A stretch of 64,000 nt of DNA from Candidatus Zixiibacteriota bacterium. GTDB taxonomy: Bacteria; Zixibacteria; MSB-5A5; GN15; FEB-12. The position numbers were made by a program, and so were the translations under genes. The DNA is taken from positions 620,001 to 684,000 of the forward strand of contig DAOSXA010000002.1 of assembly GCA_035380245.1 (NCBI GenBank). The letters run 5' to 3'. The notes beneath the pieces were generated by a model. The model worked only from the letters and a program-made list of their open reading frames with translations, was not told the origin of the DNA and searched no databases. Shown piece after piece: positions 19,420 to 28,119 of this stretch (the first letter of the stretch is position 1; the number at the start of each line of letters is the position of its first letter).

Positions 19420-21924
19420 TCAGTCGTTCTTGCGTGAACGTGCGGCTTTCCCGGCACTACGTTTACGAGACGACGTTGTGCTTTTCCTCTTTGATCGCTG
19501 AGCTTTTTTCTTGGCTTTGGCGATCTCTTCGGCAAAAATCTTTTCGAGAGTGAACGACGATGGGGTAAAATCCATCAGACATAGCTCGAATAACTCATCC
19601 ACTCGTTCGATAAACGTGAACTTGGTCTTGCGAAGAACCTCACGCGGTAATTCCTTAATATCCTTCGCATTTTCCTTTGGCATCGCGACATGATGAATAC
19701 CGGTCCGGAACGCCGCCGAAACTTTTTCCTTGATGCCGCCCACCGGCAACACACGGCCGCGCAAAGTGACTTCACCGGTCATGGCAATATCGTTGCGAAT
19801 CGGGCGTTCGGACATGATCGAAGCTACTACCAGACAGACCGTCACACCGGCTGAGGGACCGTCTTTGGGAATCGCCCCCGACGGGAAATGAATGTGAATG
19901 TCGAACTCGTTGAAATCCTGTGAGTCGATACCGAGCATGTCGGCCTTACTACGTACGTAAGAATGGGCGGCCTGAATCGACTCACGCATTACCTCACCGA
20001 GTGAACCGGTGGTTGTGATGCGTCCTTCCCCCTTCATCTTGAGCCCCTCGATAAACATCAAATCACCACCACTGCCGGTCCAGGCAAGGCCGGTGGCGAG
20101 ACCTATCTCGGGAAGAACTCCGGCTTTCTCGGGAACGAACATGGCCGGCCCCAGATAGGTTTCCAGTTTGTCCTCGGAGACAGTCCAGGTTTTACGTCGG
20201 TGTTCAACTTTCTCCAAAGCCACCCGGCGGCAAATCTTCTCCATCTGTTGTGAAAGCCCCAGCAGACCGGACTCCTGCGTGTAGGAGTTAATGATCCGTG
20301 AGATAGTTTTATCTGCGACACGGAATTCCGATTTAAGAATTCCATGCTTTTTGAGCAGTTTGGGGATCAAATGTCGTTTGGCAATGGCGGTTTTCTCGCG
20401 TTCGATATAACCGGGGATTTCCAGCAATTCGAACCGTGGCACGAATTGCTCAGGAATCTCCTCGAATGACCGCACCGAACAGATAAACAAAACCTTACTG
20501 AGATCTATCGGTAATCCAATATACTCGTCGAGGTAACGGGAGTTATATCGATAGTCAACCACTTCAAGCAGAGACTGGTTGACGGCAGCATCGTTATCGA
20601 CATTGAAGTAATCAACATCCTCGATCAGCACTACCGGGTCGAGTGACTTGGCATCTTTTAGAGCCCTGATCATCTTTCCCGGCATAGCCCCTAAAAACGT
20701 GCGCGGGGTGCCTTTGATTTCGCTGATATCGGTCACACCGCCGACAGAAAGACGAATCAATTCCTTCCCCATGCCTTTTGCGATGATTTTAGCCAGTGAG
20801 GCTTTACCGGTACCGGGAGCTCCGACCAGACAAAGCACCGGGCTTTCATCGGTGCCGGACAACAAACGTCTCACCGCCAGCCGTTGTAATACCTGATCCC
20901 TGATAGTCCGGGGACCGAAGTATTCGGCGTTAAGTTGTTTTTCAACCTCAGCGATCTCGTAATTTTCACCTAATACACGTCCCCACGGCAGAGACATCAA
21001 CCAGTCGAGGTAATTCTTCGTCAAACCGTACTCGGCCGAGGCCGGCGACAGCCGTCTGATCCGGTCGACTTCTATGGTCACACGTGCTTTGACTTCCGGC
21101 GGAATATGTTCTGCCTCATGCGCGAATTGCTTGATTCGTGCGATCTCACCGGGGATATCTCCATCCGATTTCGAAGCGTCCGTCTCTATCGATTCAGTCA
21201 ACGGAGCGGCCTGTTTTGGCTTTGAGCTGGTGGGACCGGAGAACGACGACACTCTTAGACTCGTCAGTCGATCCAGTTCGGCACTCAGACAACCGATCAA
21301 ACGTTCAAAACGGAGTCTCAATTCACAAGCTTCAAGGAGTCCCTGCTTGTCTTCCAGTGAGAAATGCATACTGGCGGCCACCTGATCGGCCAGATGCGAA
21401 GGATGATCACGATAGACACGAAGTCCGTGCAGAAGTTCCAGGGAATAGGTCGGATCGACCGCGATGATATCCCCCACCATTGACATTATTGCCGCAACGT
21501 GGGAGCGAATCAGCTTCTGCGATTCACGTGGTTGCTGTAGTTCCGAGGCGGTAGCAACCAGATAAGGACGACTGGAAACGATTTCGTCGATAGCTGCCCG
21601 ACCGAGGCCCTCGATCGTAATCAAACGAGAACCGCCACGGCTGTCGCGGCTGTCGCGAACACGGGCGAATTGTCCCACTTGATAGAACTTCCTGACGGTT
21701 TCGCTTCCGGAAGTCTCAGGGGAATAAGTGGCAACGAACCGACGATTGGCTCCGGCACAGTCGTCGAGAAGTTGCAGACTCTCTTTACGACGCACCCGAA
21801 TGGTCAAAAGCGTTTCGGGGAAAAGCACAGCCGTCTGCAAACGCAGAACCGGAAACTGTGCACTCTTGTCCACCGCCAGTCGGGGCAGACGAAACTCTGA
21901 TTGGATGATTTTTTGTCGGCTCAT
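19420..21924 (-). CDS. Lon-like (S16) protease with degenerate AAA+ motifs
   Basis: An 834-residue protein with the full LonA layout: N-terminal substrate domain (1-210), helical region, AAA+ module, S16 protease domain and a basic C-terminal tail. The protease dyad is intact (Ser in PKDGPSAGV near 690; Lys in GGIKEK near 731). The AAA+ motifs are eroded. Walker A is GAPGTGKAS (Ala at K+1). Walker B reads VVLIEDVD where Lon has LLDEID. The sensor-1 Asn is Arg (ICSVRSF), and the sensor-2 Arg is lost (ESGLLGLSQQ for EAGVRNLER). The arginine finger in FVPRFELLEI remains. No clear Shine-Dalgarno precedes the ATG at 21924. It may bind but poorly hydrolyse ATP, or work as an ATP-independent or accessory peptidase; a canonical lon elsewhere is likely. 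Confidence 0.85.
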   Translation of the reverse strand: MSRQKIIQSEFRLPRLAVDKSAQFPVLRLQTAVLFPETLLTIRVRRKESLQLLDDCAGANRRFVATYSPETSGSETVRKFYQVGQFARVRDSRDSRGGSRLITIEGLGRAAIDEIVSSRPYLVATASELQQPRESQKLIRSHVAAIMSMVGDIIAVDPTYSLELLHGLRVYRDHPSHLADQVAASMHFSLEDKQGLLEACELRLRFERLIGCLSAELDRLTSLRVSSFSGPTSSKPKQAAPLTESIETDASKSDGDIPGEIARIKQFAHEAEHIPPEVKARVTIEVDRIRRLSPASAEYGLTKNYLDWLMSLPWGRVLGENYEIAEVEKQLNAEYFGPRTIRDQVLQRLAVRRLLSGTDESPVLCLVGAPGTGKASLAKIIAKGMGKELIRLSVGGVTDISEIKGTPRTFLGAMPGKMIRALKDAKSLDPVVLIEDVDYFNVDNDAAVNQSLLEVVDYRYNSRYLDEYIGLPIDLSKVLFICSVRSFEEIPEQFVPRFELLEIPGYIEREKTAIAKRHLIPKLLKKHGILKSEFRVADKTISRIINSYTQESGLLGLSQQMEKICRRVALEKVEHRRKTWTVSEDKLETYLGPAMFVPEKAGVLPEIGLATGLAWTGSGGDLMFIEGLKMKGEGRITTTGSLGEVMRESIQAAHSYVRSKADMLGIDSQDFNEFDIHIHFPSGAIPKDGPSAGVTVCLVVASIMSERPIRNDIAMTGEVTLRGRVLPVGGIKEKVSAAFRTGIHHVAMPKENAKDIKELPREVLRKTKFTFIERVDELFELCLMDFTPSSFTLEKIFAEEIAKAKKKAQRSKRKSTTSSRKRSAGKAARSRKND

Positions 21925-22113
21925 TTTCTATAATATCGGTCGATTTGTCGCAGCCTGAACGCCGGACTTCAGCATTTTGTAAGTTTATGACCAACTTCTA
22001 CTTATTAGACAATCAAAGGTTCCGGGATAATGCGTTTGTAAAACAACCGTATACCTTTCCTGTGGATAGTATTAAAAGACTGTACGCCGGGATGTTTGCT
22101 TAAGGACTGAAAA

Positions 22114-22140
22114 GCGGACGACTCAAAGCCGCCCGCTACT
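22114..22140 (+). repeat. Hairpin repeat, copy A; also terminator of the helicase operon
   Basis: GCGGACGAC and GCCGCCCGC form a hairpin. Read on the minus strand it is followed by CTTTTCAG, placing a terminator about 60 bases after the helicase stop. The sequence also matches the dispersed hairpin family seen at 55.8 and 60.7 kb (shared core GCCGCCCGCTACT). Confidence 0.65.
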
Positions 22141-22201
22141 TAAGACTATAATTTTTAACCGGATCGCGGTAGCGTTGAAAAGACATCCGTCGATGTTCAG
22201 G

Positions 22202-24934
22202 TCAGTTCGGCTTCTCGGATGAAGGGGCAAGCATCAGCGAACGCACCTCCCAATCGGGATGCTCCCGAAGACGGTCACGATTGATCCTTATCCGGGACGG
22301 GTCAATGTTCAGCCGGTAATAACCAAGCCGGTTGTTTTCAACCACCGGCCAGGCCGAGGTGAAGCTGTCGTAGATTTCGTTCTTCATCCGATAAAGATAA
22401 CGAGCCTGATTGAACCCTACTTCAATATCTTCCTTATAGACCCAGCCGGCCTCATCCTGAAGGCGCTTATTGGCCAGTTTGACAAAATACTTGAACGATT
22501 TCCCGGTCAACCGCACGGGGAAACCATCGATGCGAATGAGATACCGTTCATGTTCATAGCTGCCGTCGACTTCGATCATTTCCGGCTGTTCGGTAATTAG
22601 CGGCAACCGCCCGGTCCGGTCCATAACCGCAGACTCACAAGCCCTGTTCATGCTTAACTCCTTTCTGTAATTATCAATCATTTCTTTCAATCTCTTTTTT
22701 TTCTTCTCCCCCGGTATCAGCCGCTCCAGATCAGGAGTCTCCAGGTGACAGAGTTGCGACCAACTGTCTACCTTCTCTCGATACAGAGCCGCCATATCGC
22801 ACCGGTTAAGCACCGTTCCCACGCGGGAGTGCAAAGAAAGGAGATCGTCCGGAAGGCCATGTCGCAGACTGAAGACCCGGCGCCGGAGTCGCGACGGCAG
22901 AGCGGAACCTCGGCGGGTGGTTTCGATAATCGCAGCCAGGCCGAGCAACAGGTGGCCGGCACTCTCCCCCAAAGACAGAATTTGTCCGAGGTGCAACTGG
23001 AACCGTTCCTCCAATTTCAGGACAGGTTCAAAGCGACGCCATTGTTCAAGCAACAGAAGAGCCTTAAGCGCCGCAGTCGAGCGATACGACAACGGTCTGC
23101 GAAAATCCCCGTACGGCAGTACGAATCCGGCCTCGGCGAGTTGATCGTCATAGAATTGGTACAAGGTCCGCAACGGCGCCGACTGGCTCATTTCGAGGCG
23201 ACTAATCAATCCGGGCGGATGATCCCAGTCCGGACAACCGAGCACCAGGGCGGTCCAACCGAACATCGTCTCCGGCTGAGACGACTCCATGCGATGCATC
23301 AAATAGAGTGTCTGGGCAACAGTGAGACCGCCGGTGGCGGCAGCTCTTCCGAGCGCAGTCGGCTGTAACAGCCCTTCTCTATCGACCTCAATCATTCCCT
23401 CCTCGGCCAGCACGGCAATCAAACCGTCAAAATCAGGGCGCTTCCTCGCAGGAGCCGTGGCGGCCAAAAAGGTGCACCCGAACAGTCGTTGAGCGGAATT
23501 CCGATCGGAAATCAGACCGCAGACAACACCGTTGAGCAGCCAGTCCTCCCACGGCCGGGAAGCGAGCGCGGACTCAATCGGCTCCGGATGAGATGAGGCG
23601 ATATAGTTTTCCCAGAGAATGTCGCGGTCGAACTCAGAATCGGCGAGCACCATCGCTCGTCCCGGTTGCTTGTCCCGGGATTGTCCCAGCCTTCCGGCGC
23701 GACCGCTGATATTTTCGAACTCCGCCCTGGAAATCGGCACCAGCGAAGGCTGTGCGCCGTATTGACCGGTGCTGTATTTAACCGTTTCGAGATATACCGT
23801 ATCGGCGGGAAGATTCACCCCCATGGCGAGAGTTGTCGTAGCGACCACGAGGCGTACCTGCCCCGCACGAAAGGCATCCTCCACCACACGACGCTGCAAA
23901 GGAGAAAGATCCGAGTTGTGAAAGGCCACACCTCGCCCGAGGCATTGCTTGAGCGAACGGATGAGATACGAGGGCTCTTCGTCGGCCAACGATTCAACGG
24001 CATCACAAGCCCCGGGCCAGGAAACTTCAGCCGCCACTCGGAGTGCGGTATGGATCGTCTCGCGGCGCGATTTGAGAAAGATCAACGCTTGCTCGGAAGA
24101 AGCCTTCAGGTGACGCACAAGAGCTTCAAACAAATCGCTCTGTCCCGAATCGAATTCCATGAGCTCGGTCCCCTCGGAGCCGCTGTTATAGGAACGATAG
24201 TGGAACTCACCGTCGCCGGCCACACCTCGAAACAGATCAACCGGACGGCTGAACTCCTCGACCAGAGTAGCCCCAAGCCAGTCAGCCAGCCGCTCCGCAG
24301 AGGTGGAACGCCCGGCAATGACTGCCGACAACCCCAACAACGTCGGGGTATACGACGAAGCGACGATCCGGGTCAACAACTGCTCGAGCAATGCCCCCCG
24401 TCCCGGCTCCGCGACCGATTGCAACTCGTCGATAACAACCAGCCCGATCCCGGCAAGGGAATCGAGACTGCGAGTCAGAAGCCGGTCCAGTTTTTCATAG
24501 ATGGCGAACGCAACATGATATTGCCCGCTCGCGAAATTCTCGTCACTCTCGGGATGGTCGCCGGTGACGATCAAACAGCGCAGATCCAGATCATGATAGC
24601 GTTCTATGAACTCATTATATTTCTGCTCGGCCAAAGCACGCAGCGGAAACAGCAATACCGCTCGGCGGCGGCTCTGCAGGACCTTGATAACCGCCATCTC
24701 AGCACAGAACGATTTCCCGGACGAGGTCGGAGCACTCACGATCAAATTAACGGGCGTGCCGTCCTGACGGGGTTCGCCCAAAAGACCGGACCGAACAGCT
24801 CTCACCTGCACCGGCAAGAGTCCCTCGTCACAGAGCCTCTGCCAACGTTCCACGATCCGCTCGGGAATACCGTAATCTGTCAAATCCGCTATCCGCACCG
24901 CTCCCCCATCAGCCGCCACAGCTTCCGAAGCCAC
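22202..24934 (-). CDS. Ski2-like superfamily 2 DNA/RNA helicase with C-terminal winged-helix-like domain
   Basis: About 910 residues. Helicase motifs: I APTSSGKS (68-75), II DELQ (169-172, in the DExH position), III-like LGLSAV, and motifs V-VI TTTLAMGVNLP and SGRAGRLG, typical of the Ski2/Hel308/Brr2 branch. The central region is helical. Residues about 800-885 follow the pattern of an OmpR-type winged helix (VRLTGKSFKYFVKLANKRL ... YLYRMKNEIYD ... RLGYYRLNI), which I infer contacts nucleic acid. The start is GTG 24934, overlapping the preceding 70-residue gene by 26 bases; GTG 24919 is an alternative. The pair is transcribed from a strong promoter with an SOS-like operator, pointing to DNA repair or replication-fork work. 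A defence role cannot be excluded. Confidence 0.85.
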   Translation of the reverse strand: MASEAVAADGGAVRIADLTDYGIPERIVERWQRLCDEGLLPVQVRAVRSGLLGEPRQDGTPVNLIVSAPTSSGKSFCAEMAVIKVLQSRRRAVLLFPLRALAEQKYNEFIERYHDLDLRCLIVTGDHPESDENFASGQYHVAFAIYEKLDRLLTRSLDSLAGIGLVVIDELQSVAEPGRGALLEQLLTRIVASSYTPTLLGLSAVIAGRSTSAERLADWLGATLVEEFSRPVDLFRGVAGDGEFHYRSYNSGSEGTELMEFDSGQSDLFEALVRHLKASSEQALIFLKSRRETIHTALRVAAEVSWPGACDAVESLADEEPSYLIRSLKQCLGRGVAFHNSDLSPLQRRVVEDAFRAGQVRLVVATTTLAMGVNLPADTVYLETVKYSTGQYGAQPSLVPISRAEFENISGRAGRLGQSRDKQPGRAMVLADSEFDRDILWENYIASSHPEPIESALASRPWEDWLLNGVVCGLISDRNSAQRLFGCTFLAATAPARKRPDFDGLIAVLAEEGMIEVDREGLLQPTALGRAAATGGLTVAQTLYLMHRMESSQPETMFGWTALVLGCPDWDHPPGLISRLEMSQSAPLRTLYQFYDDQLAEAGFVLPYGDFRRPLSYRSTAALKALLLLEQWRRFEPVLKLEERFQLHLGQILSLGESAGHLLLGLAAIIETTRRGSALPSRLRRRVFSLRHGLPDDLLSLHSRVGTVLNRCDMAALYREKVDSWSQLCHLETPDLERLIPGEKKKKRLKEMIDNYRKELSMNRACESAVMDRTGRLPLITEQPEMIEVDGSYEHERYLIRIDGFPVRLTGKSFKYFVKLANKRLQDEAGWVYKEDIEVGFNQARYLYRMKNEIYDSFTSAWPVVENNRLGYYRLNIDPSRIRINRDRLREHPDWEVRSLMLAPSSEKPN

Positions 24935-25121
24935 AAAGCGGGCAGCTAGTGCAAGTACCTTGTCTGATCATCCCGGCACCGCATTCCGGACAGGTTGCCA
25001 CATCGTGGTAGAAACACTCGTCCTTGAGGTCCGTGTTGAACTCGCCCGATACGGGTTGTAAAACGGCGCTGTAATCCAGGTCGGTCTCATTGTAAGAGGT
25101 AATTCGAGAGCTGCTTTCCAT
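24909..25121 (-). CDS. Cysteine-rich small protein resembling the C-terminal tail of class II ribonucleotide reductase
   Basis: A 70-residue protein whose last 28 residues (TCPECGAGMIRQGTCTSC then PLCGFGSCGG) have the CPxCG...G.C..CP.CG...C arrangement of the C-terminal zinc/redox tail of B12-dependent NrdJ. The first 40 residues are acidic and unassigned. The ATG at 25121 has GGAGG nine bases before it; the frame runs open to 25196, but that would include the promoter. It is the first gene of an operon with the Ski2-like helicase (26-base overlap). It could be a zinc-binding partner of the helicase or a free-standing reductase-tail relative; the sequence does not decide. Confidence 0.7.
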   Translation of the reverse strand: MESSSRITSYNETDLDYSAVLQPVSGEFNTDLKDECFYHDVATCPECGAGMIRQGTCTSCPLCGFGSCGG

Positions 25122-25167
25122 GTCTATCAACCTCCGGCTGAAAAGGGGTCCAAGTTGATCGCGATCC

Positions 25168-25196
25168 AGTATAGTGCACATTTGTGCAGGTGTCAA
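25168..25196 (-). promoter_or_regulatory. Consensus sigma-70 promoter of the small-protein/helicase operon
   Basis: On the minus strand TTGACA (25196-25191) and TATACT (25173-25168) are separated by exactly 17 bases. The -10 lies about 45 bases upstream of the ATG at 25121. This is the best promoter match I found in the window. Confidence 0.85.
25175..25188. promoter_or_regulatory. Palindromic operator TGCACAAATGTGCA in the promoter spacer (candidate LexA/SOS box)
   Basis: A perfect 6-2-6 inverted repeat lies wholly between the -35 and -10 elements, where a bound repressor would block polymerase. It fits TGCNCN4GTGCA, which I recall as the LexA box described for Fibrobacter succinogenes, an FCB bacterium. 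Assignment to LexA is inference; the palindrome and its placement are directly visible. Confidence 0.65.
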
Positions 25197-25272
25197 GCAG
25201 TTTTTTAGCCGGCGTCTGAGGAAATCCCTCTCACATCCCCGTTACAACCGATAATGCGTTATATCACAACAA

Positions 25273-25305
25273 AATAGCCTTCCCGAGCAAAATCCCCGGG
25301 AAGGC
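25273..25305 (-). terminator. Terminator of the TonB/ExbBD operon
   Basis: GCCTTCCCG pairs with CGGGAAGGC. On the minus strand the stem is followed by TATTTTGTTG. It lies about 30 bases after the stop of the second TonB gene. Confidence 0.85.
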
Positions 25306-25334
25306 CTCTTGGGAACCGATAACCATCTATAAGG

Positions 25335-26117
25335 TTAACGAAGCTCGAATTCGACCGGTATTGACACCCAACAGCGAACCGGAAGCCCGTGATGGAAAGC
25401 CGGTCGGAACACCGCTCTTTTGGCTGCGGCAATAGCGTTTTCGGCAAAAGGTAAATTGGGGTTGGTTTCGGCAAACACCCTGACCTCAACGACCCGCCCG
25501 TTGAGATCGACCAGAAGGTGCAGGATAACCTTCCCTTCCATCCTGGTCCGTTGAGCGACCGAAGGGTATTCCGGCAACGGCATGTCGATCAACTCCGGAG
25601 GCTGATCAACTCCTGAAAACAGCTCGTACGTCGTGGTATCCTGAACATAGACGCCGCCACCACCGCCCGGTTGTAACGGATCATCGTTGCCGTATTCGAT
25701 ATCTCCGGCCCCCACGCCTGCTCCTCCGAAACCGAGACCGTCGTTGTTCAGCTCAACATTGTCGTCGACCAGGATCACATTGTCGACCAGATTGCCCATT
25801 CCCGGTGCTCCACGACGACCCGGTCCGGTGGCGGGAATAACCAGAGGCGGTTCATTACGAAGAGGATAATCCGTCCATACGATTTCGATTTGTCCGCCCG
25901 GCACCAGGGGATCATCCTGAACTCCATCAATAAGAACCGTTGCCGGAAGAGGCCAGAAAGCAACGATAATCGTCGGCAGACATACCACAAGGGAGGCTGC
26001 CAGCATGCCGTACAGCATGTGGCGCTGGTATAGCGACTTCATCCTGAACGCTGAAGTCAGGCGTGCATTGGCGGGGGTTTGTTCTGTGGCTCTCGACTGT
26101 TGTACGCGTCTGGTCAT
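25335..26117 (-). CDS. TonB-family energy transducer
   Basis: A 260-residue inner-membrane protein. After about 35 cytoplasmic residues comes one membrane helix (MLAASLVVCLPTIIVAFW), a periplasmic linker rich in Asp, Gly and Pro, and a C-terminal TonB domain (residues about 165-260: MPLPEYPSVAQRTRMEGKV...GLPVRCWVSIPVEFELR). TonB transmits the energy of the ExbB/ExbD proton channel to outer-membrane receptors such as the BtuB-like protein at 42 kb. GGGAGGTG lies five bases before the ATG at 26117. Last gene of the seven-gene operon. The linker is shorter and less proline-rich than in E. coli TonB. The membrane-proximal motif YQRHMLYG is shared with the upstream TonB paralogue (YQRNFLYG), so the two are duplicates that diverged. 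Confidence 0.88.
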   Translation of the reverse strand: MTRRVQQSRATEQTPANARLTSAFRMKSLYQRHMLYGMLAASLVVCLPTIIVAFWPLPATVLIDGVQDDPLVPGGQIEIVWTDYPLRNEPPLVIPATGPGRRGAPGMGNLVDNVILVDDNVELNNDGLGFGGAGVGAGDIEYGNDDPLQPGGGGGVYVQDTTTYELFSGVDQPPELIDMPLPEYPSVAQRTRMEGKVILHLLVDLNGRVVEVRVFAETNPNLPFAENAIAAAKRAVFRPAFHHGLPVRCWVSIPVEFELR

Positions 26118-26184
26118 AGGGCACCTCCCTTTCGAAAGGGCGATGCCCGCAACCTGCTATTTTAATCAGCCAAGATTGACTGGA

Positions 26185-26913
26185 CTATTTACCGATCTCA
26201 AACTCGACGGCGTAGGTAACCCAGCAGGCAACCGGTCGGCCGTTCTGAATACCGGGTTTGAACTTGCAGCCGTACGCGGCCTGCACCGCGGCATCATCGA
26301 GCGCCGCCGTGCCGGAGGATTTGCCGACGCGGGCATCGAGGACATTGCCGTTCTTGCCCACCAGGGCCTGAACCGCTACGGTACCTTCGATACCGGCCGT
26401 CTTTGCAAAGCGGGGGTATTCCGGAGGATTGTTAAAAATCATCTCCGGGTAGATTTCCACAGCCACGAATTCATCCGGAGCCGGCAGGTAATCGTCTTCA
26501 GCGATATCGACGACGATATCTTCACCGGCGGCCGCGGTCACCACATCAGGCGCAACGATCTCAGCCAACTCGTCCTTGGTCGCGAGGACAACGTCATCGT
26601 CGATAACTTCGTCGTCCGCCACTGGTTTTGGGATACCGACCTTGGGCGCTGCGGTCTGAGGGGCCTGCACGGCAACCTGCGGAGGTTTACGAGCAATACT
26701 CGGCGGAGGTCCCAAATCAGCCACGGTGGTAATGGTCTTAATAGGAGCCGCTAAAATCACTTCCTCTTCGGGAATCAATGAAATGATCCAGAAGGTCAAC
26801 AAAATAGCGGCAACCGTACCAGCCGTGATGCCGATGCCATACAGGAAGTTGCGCTGATAGCGCGCCTTCATTGCATAGGCACCGTACTGTGAATAGAGGG
26901 AATTGACAGACAT
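26185..26913 (-). CDS. TonB-family energy transducer, second paralogue
   Basis: A 242-residue protein with one N-terminal membrane helix (GITAGTVAAILLTFWIISLI), a Pro/Ala/Val-rich linker (IARKPPQVAVQAPQTAAPK), an acidic stretch (DDEVIDDDVVL, IVVDIAEDDYLPAPDE) and a complete TonB C-terminal domain (residues about 150-242, ending CWVTYAVEFEIGK). Its start overlaps the ExbD stop by one base (TAATG), so translation is coupled. The acidic linker, unlike the Lys/Pro linker of classical TonB, sets it apart. Two TonBs behind one ExbB suggests they serve different receptors. Confidence 0.9.
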   Translation of the reverse strand: MSVNSLYSQYGAYAMKARYQRNFLYGIGITAGTVAAILLTFWIISLIPEEEVILAAPIKTITTVADLGPPPSIARKPPQVAVQAPQTAAPKVGIPKPVADDEVIDDDVVLATKDELAEIVAPDVVTAAAGEDIVVDIAEDDYLPAPDEFVAVEIYPEMIFNNPPEYPRFAKTAGIEGTVAVQALVGKNGNVLDARVGKSSGTAALDDAAVQAAYGCKFKPGIQNGRPVACWVTYAVEFEIGK

Positions 26914-27569
26914 TACAACTCACCTCCAGCCTGAGCAGCCTGAATTGCGGCTGCTATTTTACGATCATCGGCATCTTCCCATTCACCGATGGCATATCGG
27001 TATGAGAACTTGCCGTCTTCCTTGGTGAGATCAGACACTTCCTTTTTCAACTGCTTAGCCAGAGTTGTGTTCCACGACCGTTCGATCACGTCAATCTCGT
27101 CGAGGATATTGACCATGTCGGAGTAAGTGGCGTCACGGTTAATCAGAATAAGCGTGTTGAGCTTGGGATTCGCCTGGTTCTCTTGCACCAAAATCTCCCG
27201 TAAAGCAGGACCGTTGAAGTTCTGCCTTATGCTGTCCGCCTGATTTTCAGGAGCCGGGATTAGCTTCGGGAGGTTCTCCGGAGTCACGCGCTTGAGGTTC
27301 CACCAATAGCGCCCTTCGCCGTCCACACGAACGGTTAACAGGTTGGACTCTTTCACCTCTACCTGAAGGCTATCCTCTTCGGCCGGCGGCAAGTTGATTT
27401 CCATGGCTTGCGGCATAGCGAATACCGTCGTAACCATGTAGAAAATCAGGAGCAGGAAGGCGATATCCACCATCGGCGTCATATCGATACGGATGGCGAT
27501 TCTTCGCTTAGGTCGTCTAAGACCTTTTTTCGCTTCCTTTGGTGCTCTTTCTGCTACTTCACCGCCCAT
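26913..27569 (-). CDS. ExbD/TolR-family proton-channel subunit (long form)
   Basis: A 218-residue protein with one membrane helix carrying the essential aspartate (IDMTPMVDIAFLLLIFYMVT, about residues 28-48), then a periplasmic domain with FGDATYSD-like ExbD features (LILINRDATYSDMVNILDEID). It is longer than usual ExbD (about 140 residues) because of an insertion in the periplasmic part around residues 80-120. It works with ExbB to couple proton flow to TonB. It overlaps the downstream TonB gene by one base and follows the other ExbD by 73 bases. Confidence 0.92.
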   Translation of the reverse strand: MGGEVAERAPKEAKKGLRRPKRRIAIRIDMTPMVDIAFLLLIFYMVTTVFAMPQAMEINLPPAEEDSLQVEVKESNLLTVRVDGEGRYWWNLKRVTPENLPKLIPAPENQADSIRQNFNGPALREILVQENQANPKLNTLILINRDATYSDMVNILDEIDVIERSWNTTLAKQLKKEVSDLTKEDGKFSYRYAIGEWEDADDRKIAAAIQAAQAGGEL

Positions 27570-27642
27570 TTACCATCACTCTCCTTCCAGCGGATATCTC
27601 TAATCTATATACGGTCATCGGATGACTTTCTTTCAAAAAAGC

Positions 27643-28116
27643 TTAGCCGGCCTCGACATCGGTTTCGGGATCGGTGATGATCAGGAATCGTTCCAAATGG
27701 TTTTCCTGCATCTGCTTCATAACATCCTGCATAACCCCGAAGCTGGCTCTTTTATCCGCCTTAATAATCACCAGCGCCTTGATATTCTTACCACGAGCGC
27801 GGAGAATTTCAGGAGCGACAGTGTATTTGTCTACCGTGCGCACGACGCGGCCATTCGTCTCAACGTCGACTCCGTCGATGTTAATCGTCACCTTTTCGAT
27901 CCAGTCAACGTAGATCGAATCGTATTTGGTGATGGTAACGTTGATGATGTCTTTGTCCGGCAGTTCGATCTGCGAATGAGATCGCGGCAGCTCGACGGCA
28001 CGTGCTTCCGGCGGCTTGAACTGAGTTGTCGCCATGTAGAATATCAAGAGCAGGAAGGCGATATCCACCATTGGGGTCATATCGATCCTGATTGACACTC
28101 TTCTTTTGCCAGACAT
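27643..28116 (-). CDS. ExbD/TolR-family proton-channel subunit
   Basis: A 157-residue protein: a short basic N-terminus, a membrane helix with the proton-carrying Asp (RIDMTPMVDIAFLLLIFYMA) and a periplasmic domain ending in KADKRASFGVMQDVMKQMQE. Size and motif are typical. It starts three bases after the ExbB stop, indicating tight co-translation. It is a paralogue of the downstream, longer ExbD; ExbB with two different ExbDs could form a mixed channel. Confidence 0.93.
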   Translation of the reverse strand: MSGKRRVSIRIDMTPMVDIAFLLLIFYMATTQFKPPEARAVELPRSHSQIELPDKDIINVTITKYDSIYVDWIEKVTINIDGVDVETNGRVVRTVDKYTVAPEILRARGKNIKALVIIKADKRASFGVMQDVMKQMQENHLERFLIITDPETDVEAG

Positions 28117-28119
28117 TTA

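Noticed and set aside
21925..22013. Heat-shock (CIRCE or sigma-32) promoter for the Lon-like gene
   Set aside because: I found neither the CIRCE inverted repeat nor a convincing sigma-32 element, only an AT-rich stretch directly before the ATG.
23666..24949. 427-codon plus-strand frame opposite the helicase
   Set aside because: Composition is Arg/Gln/Ser-rich with no motif, and it lies fully opposite well-supported helicase motifs; typical shadow in high-GC third-position coding.
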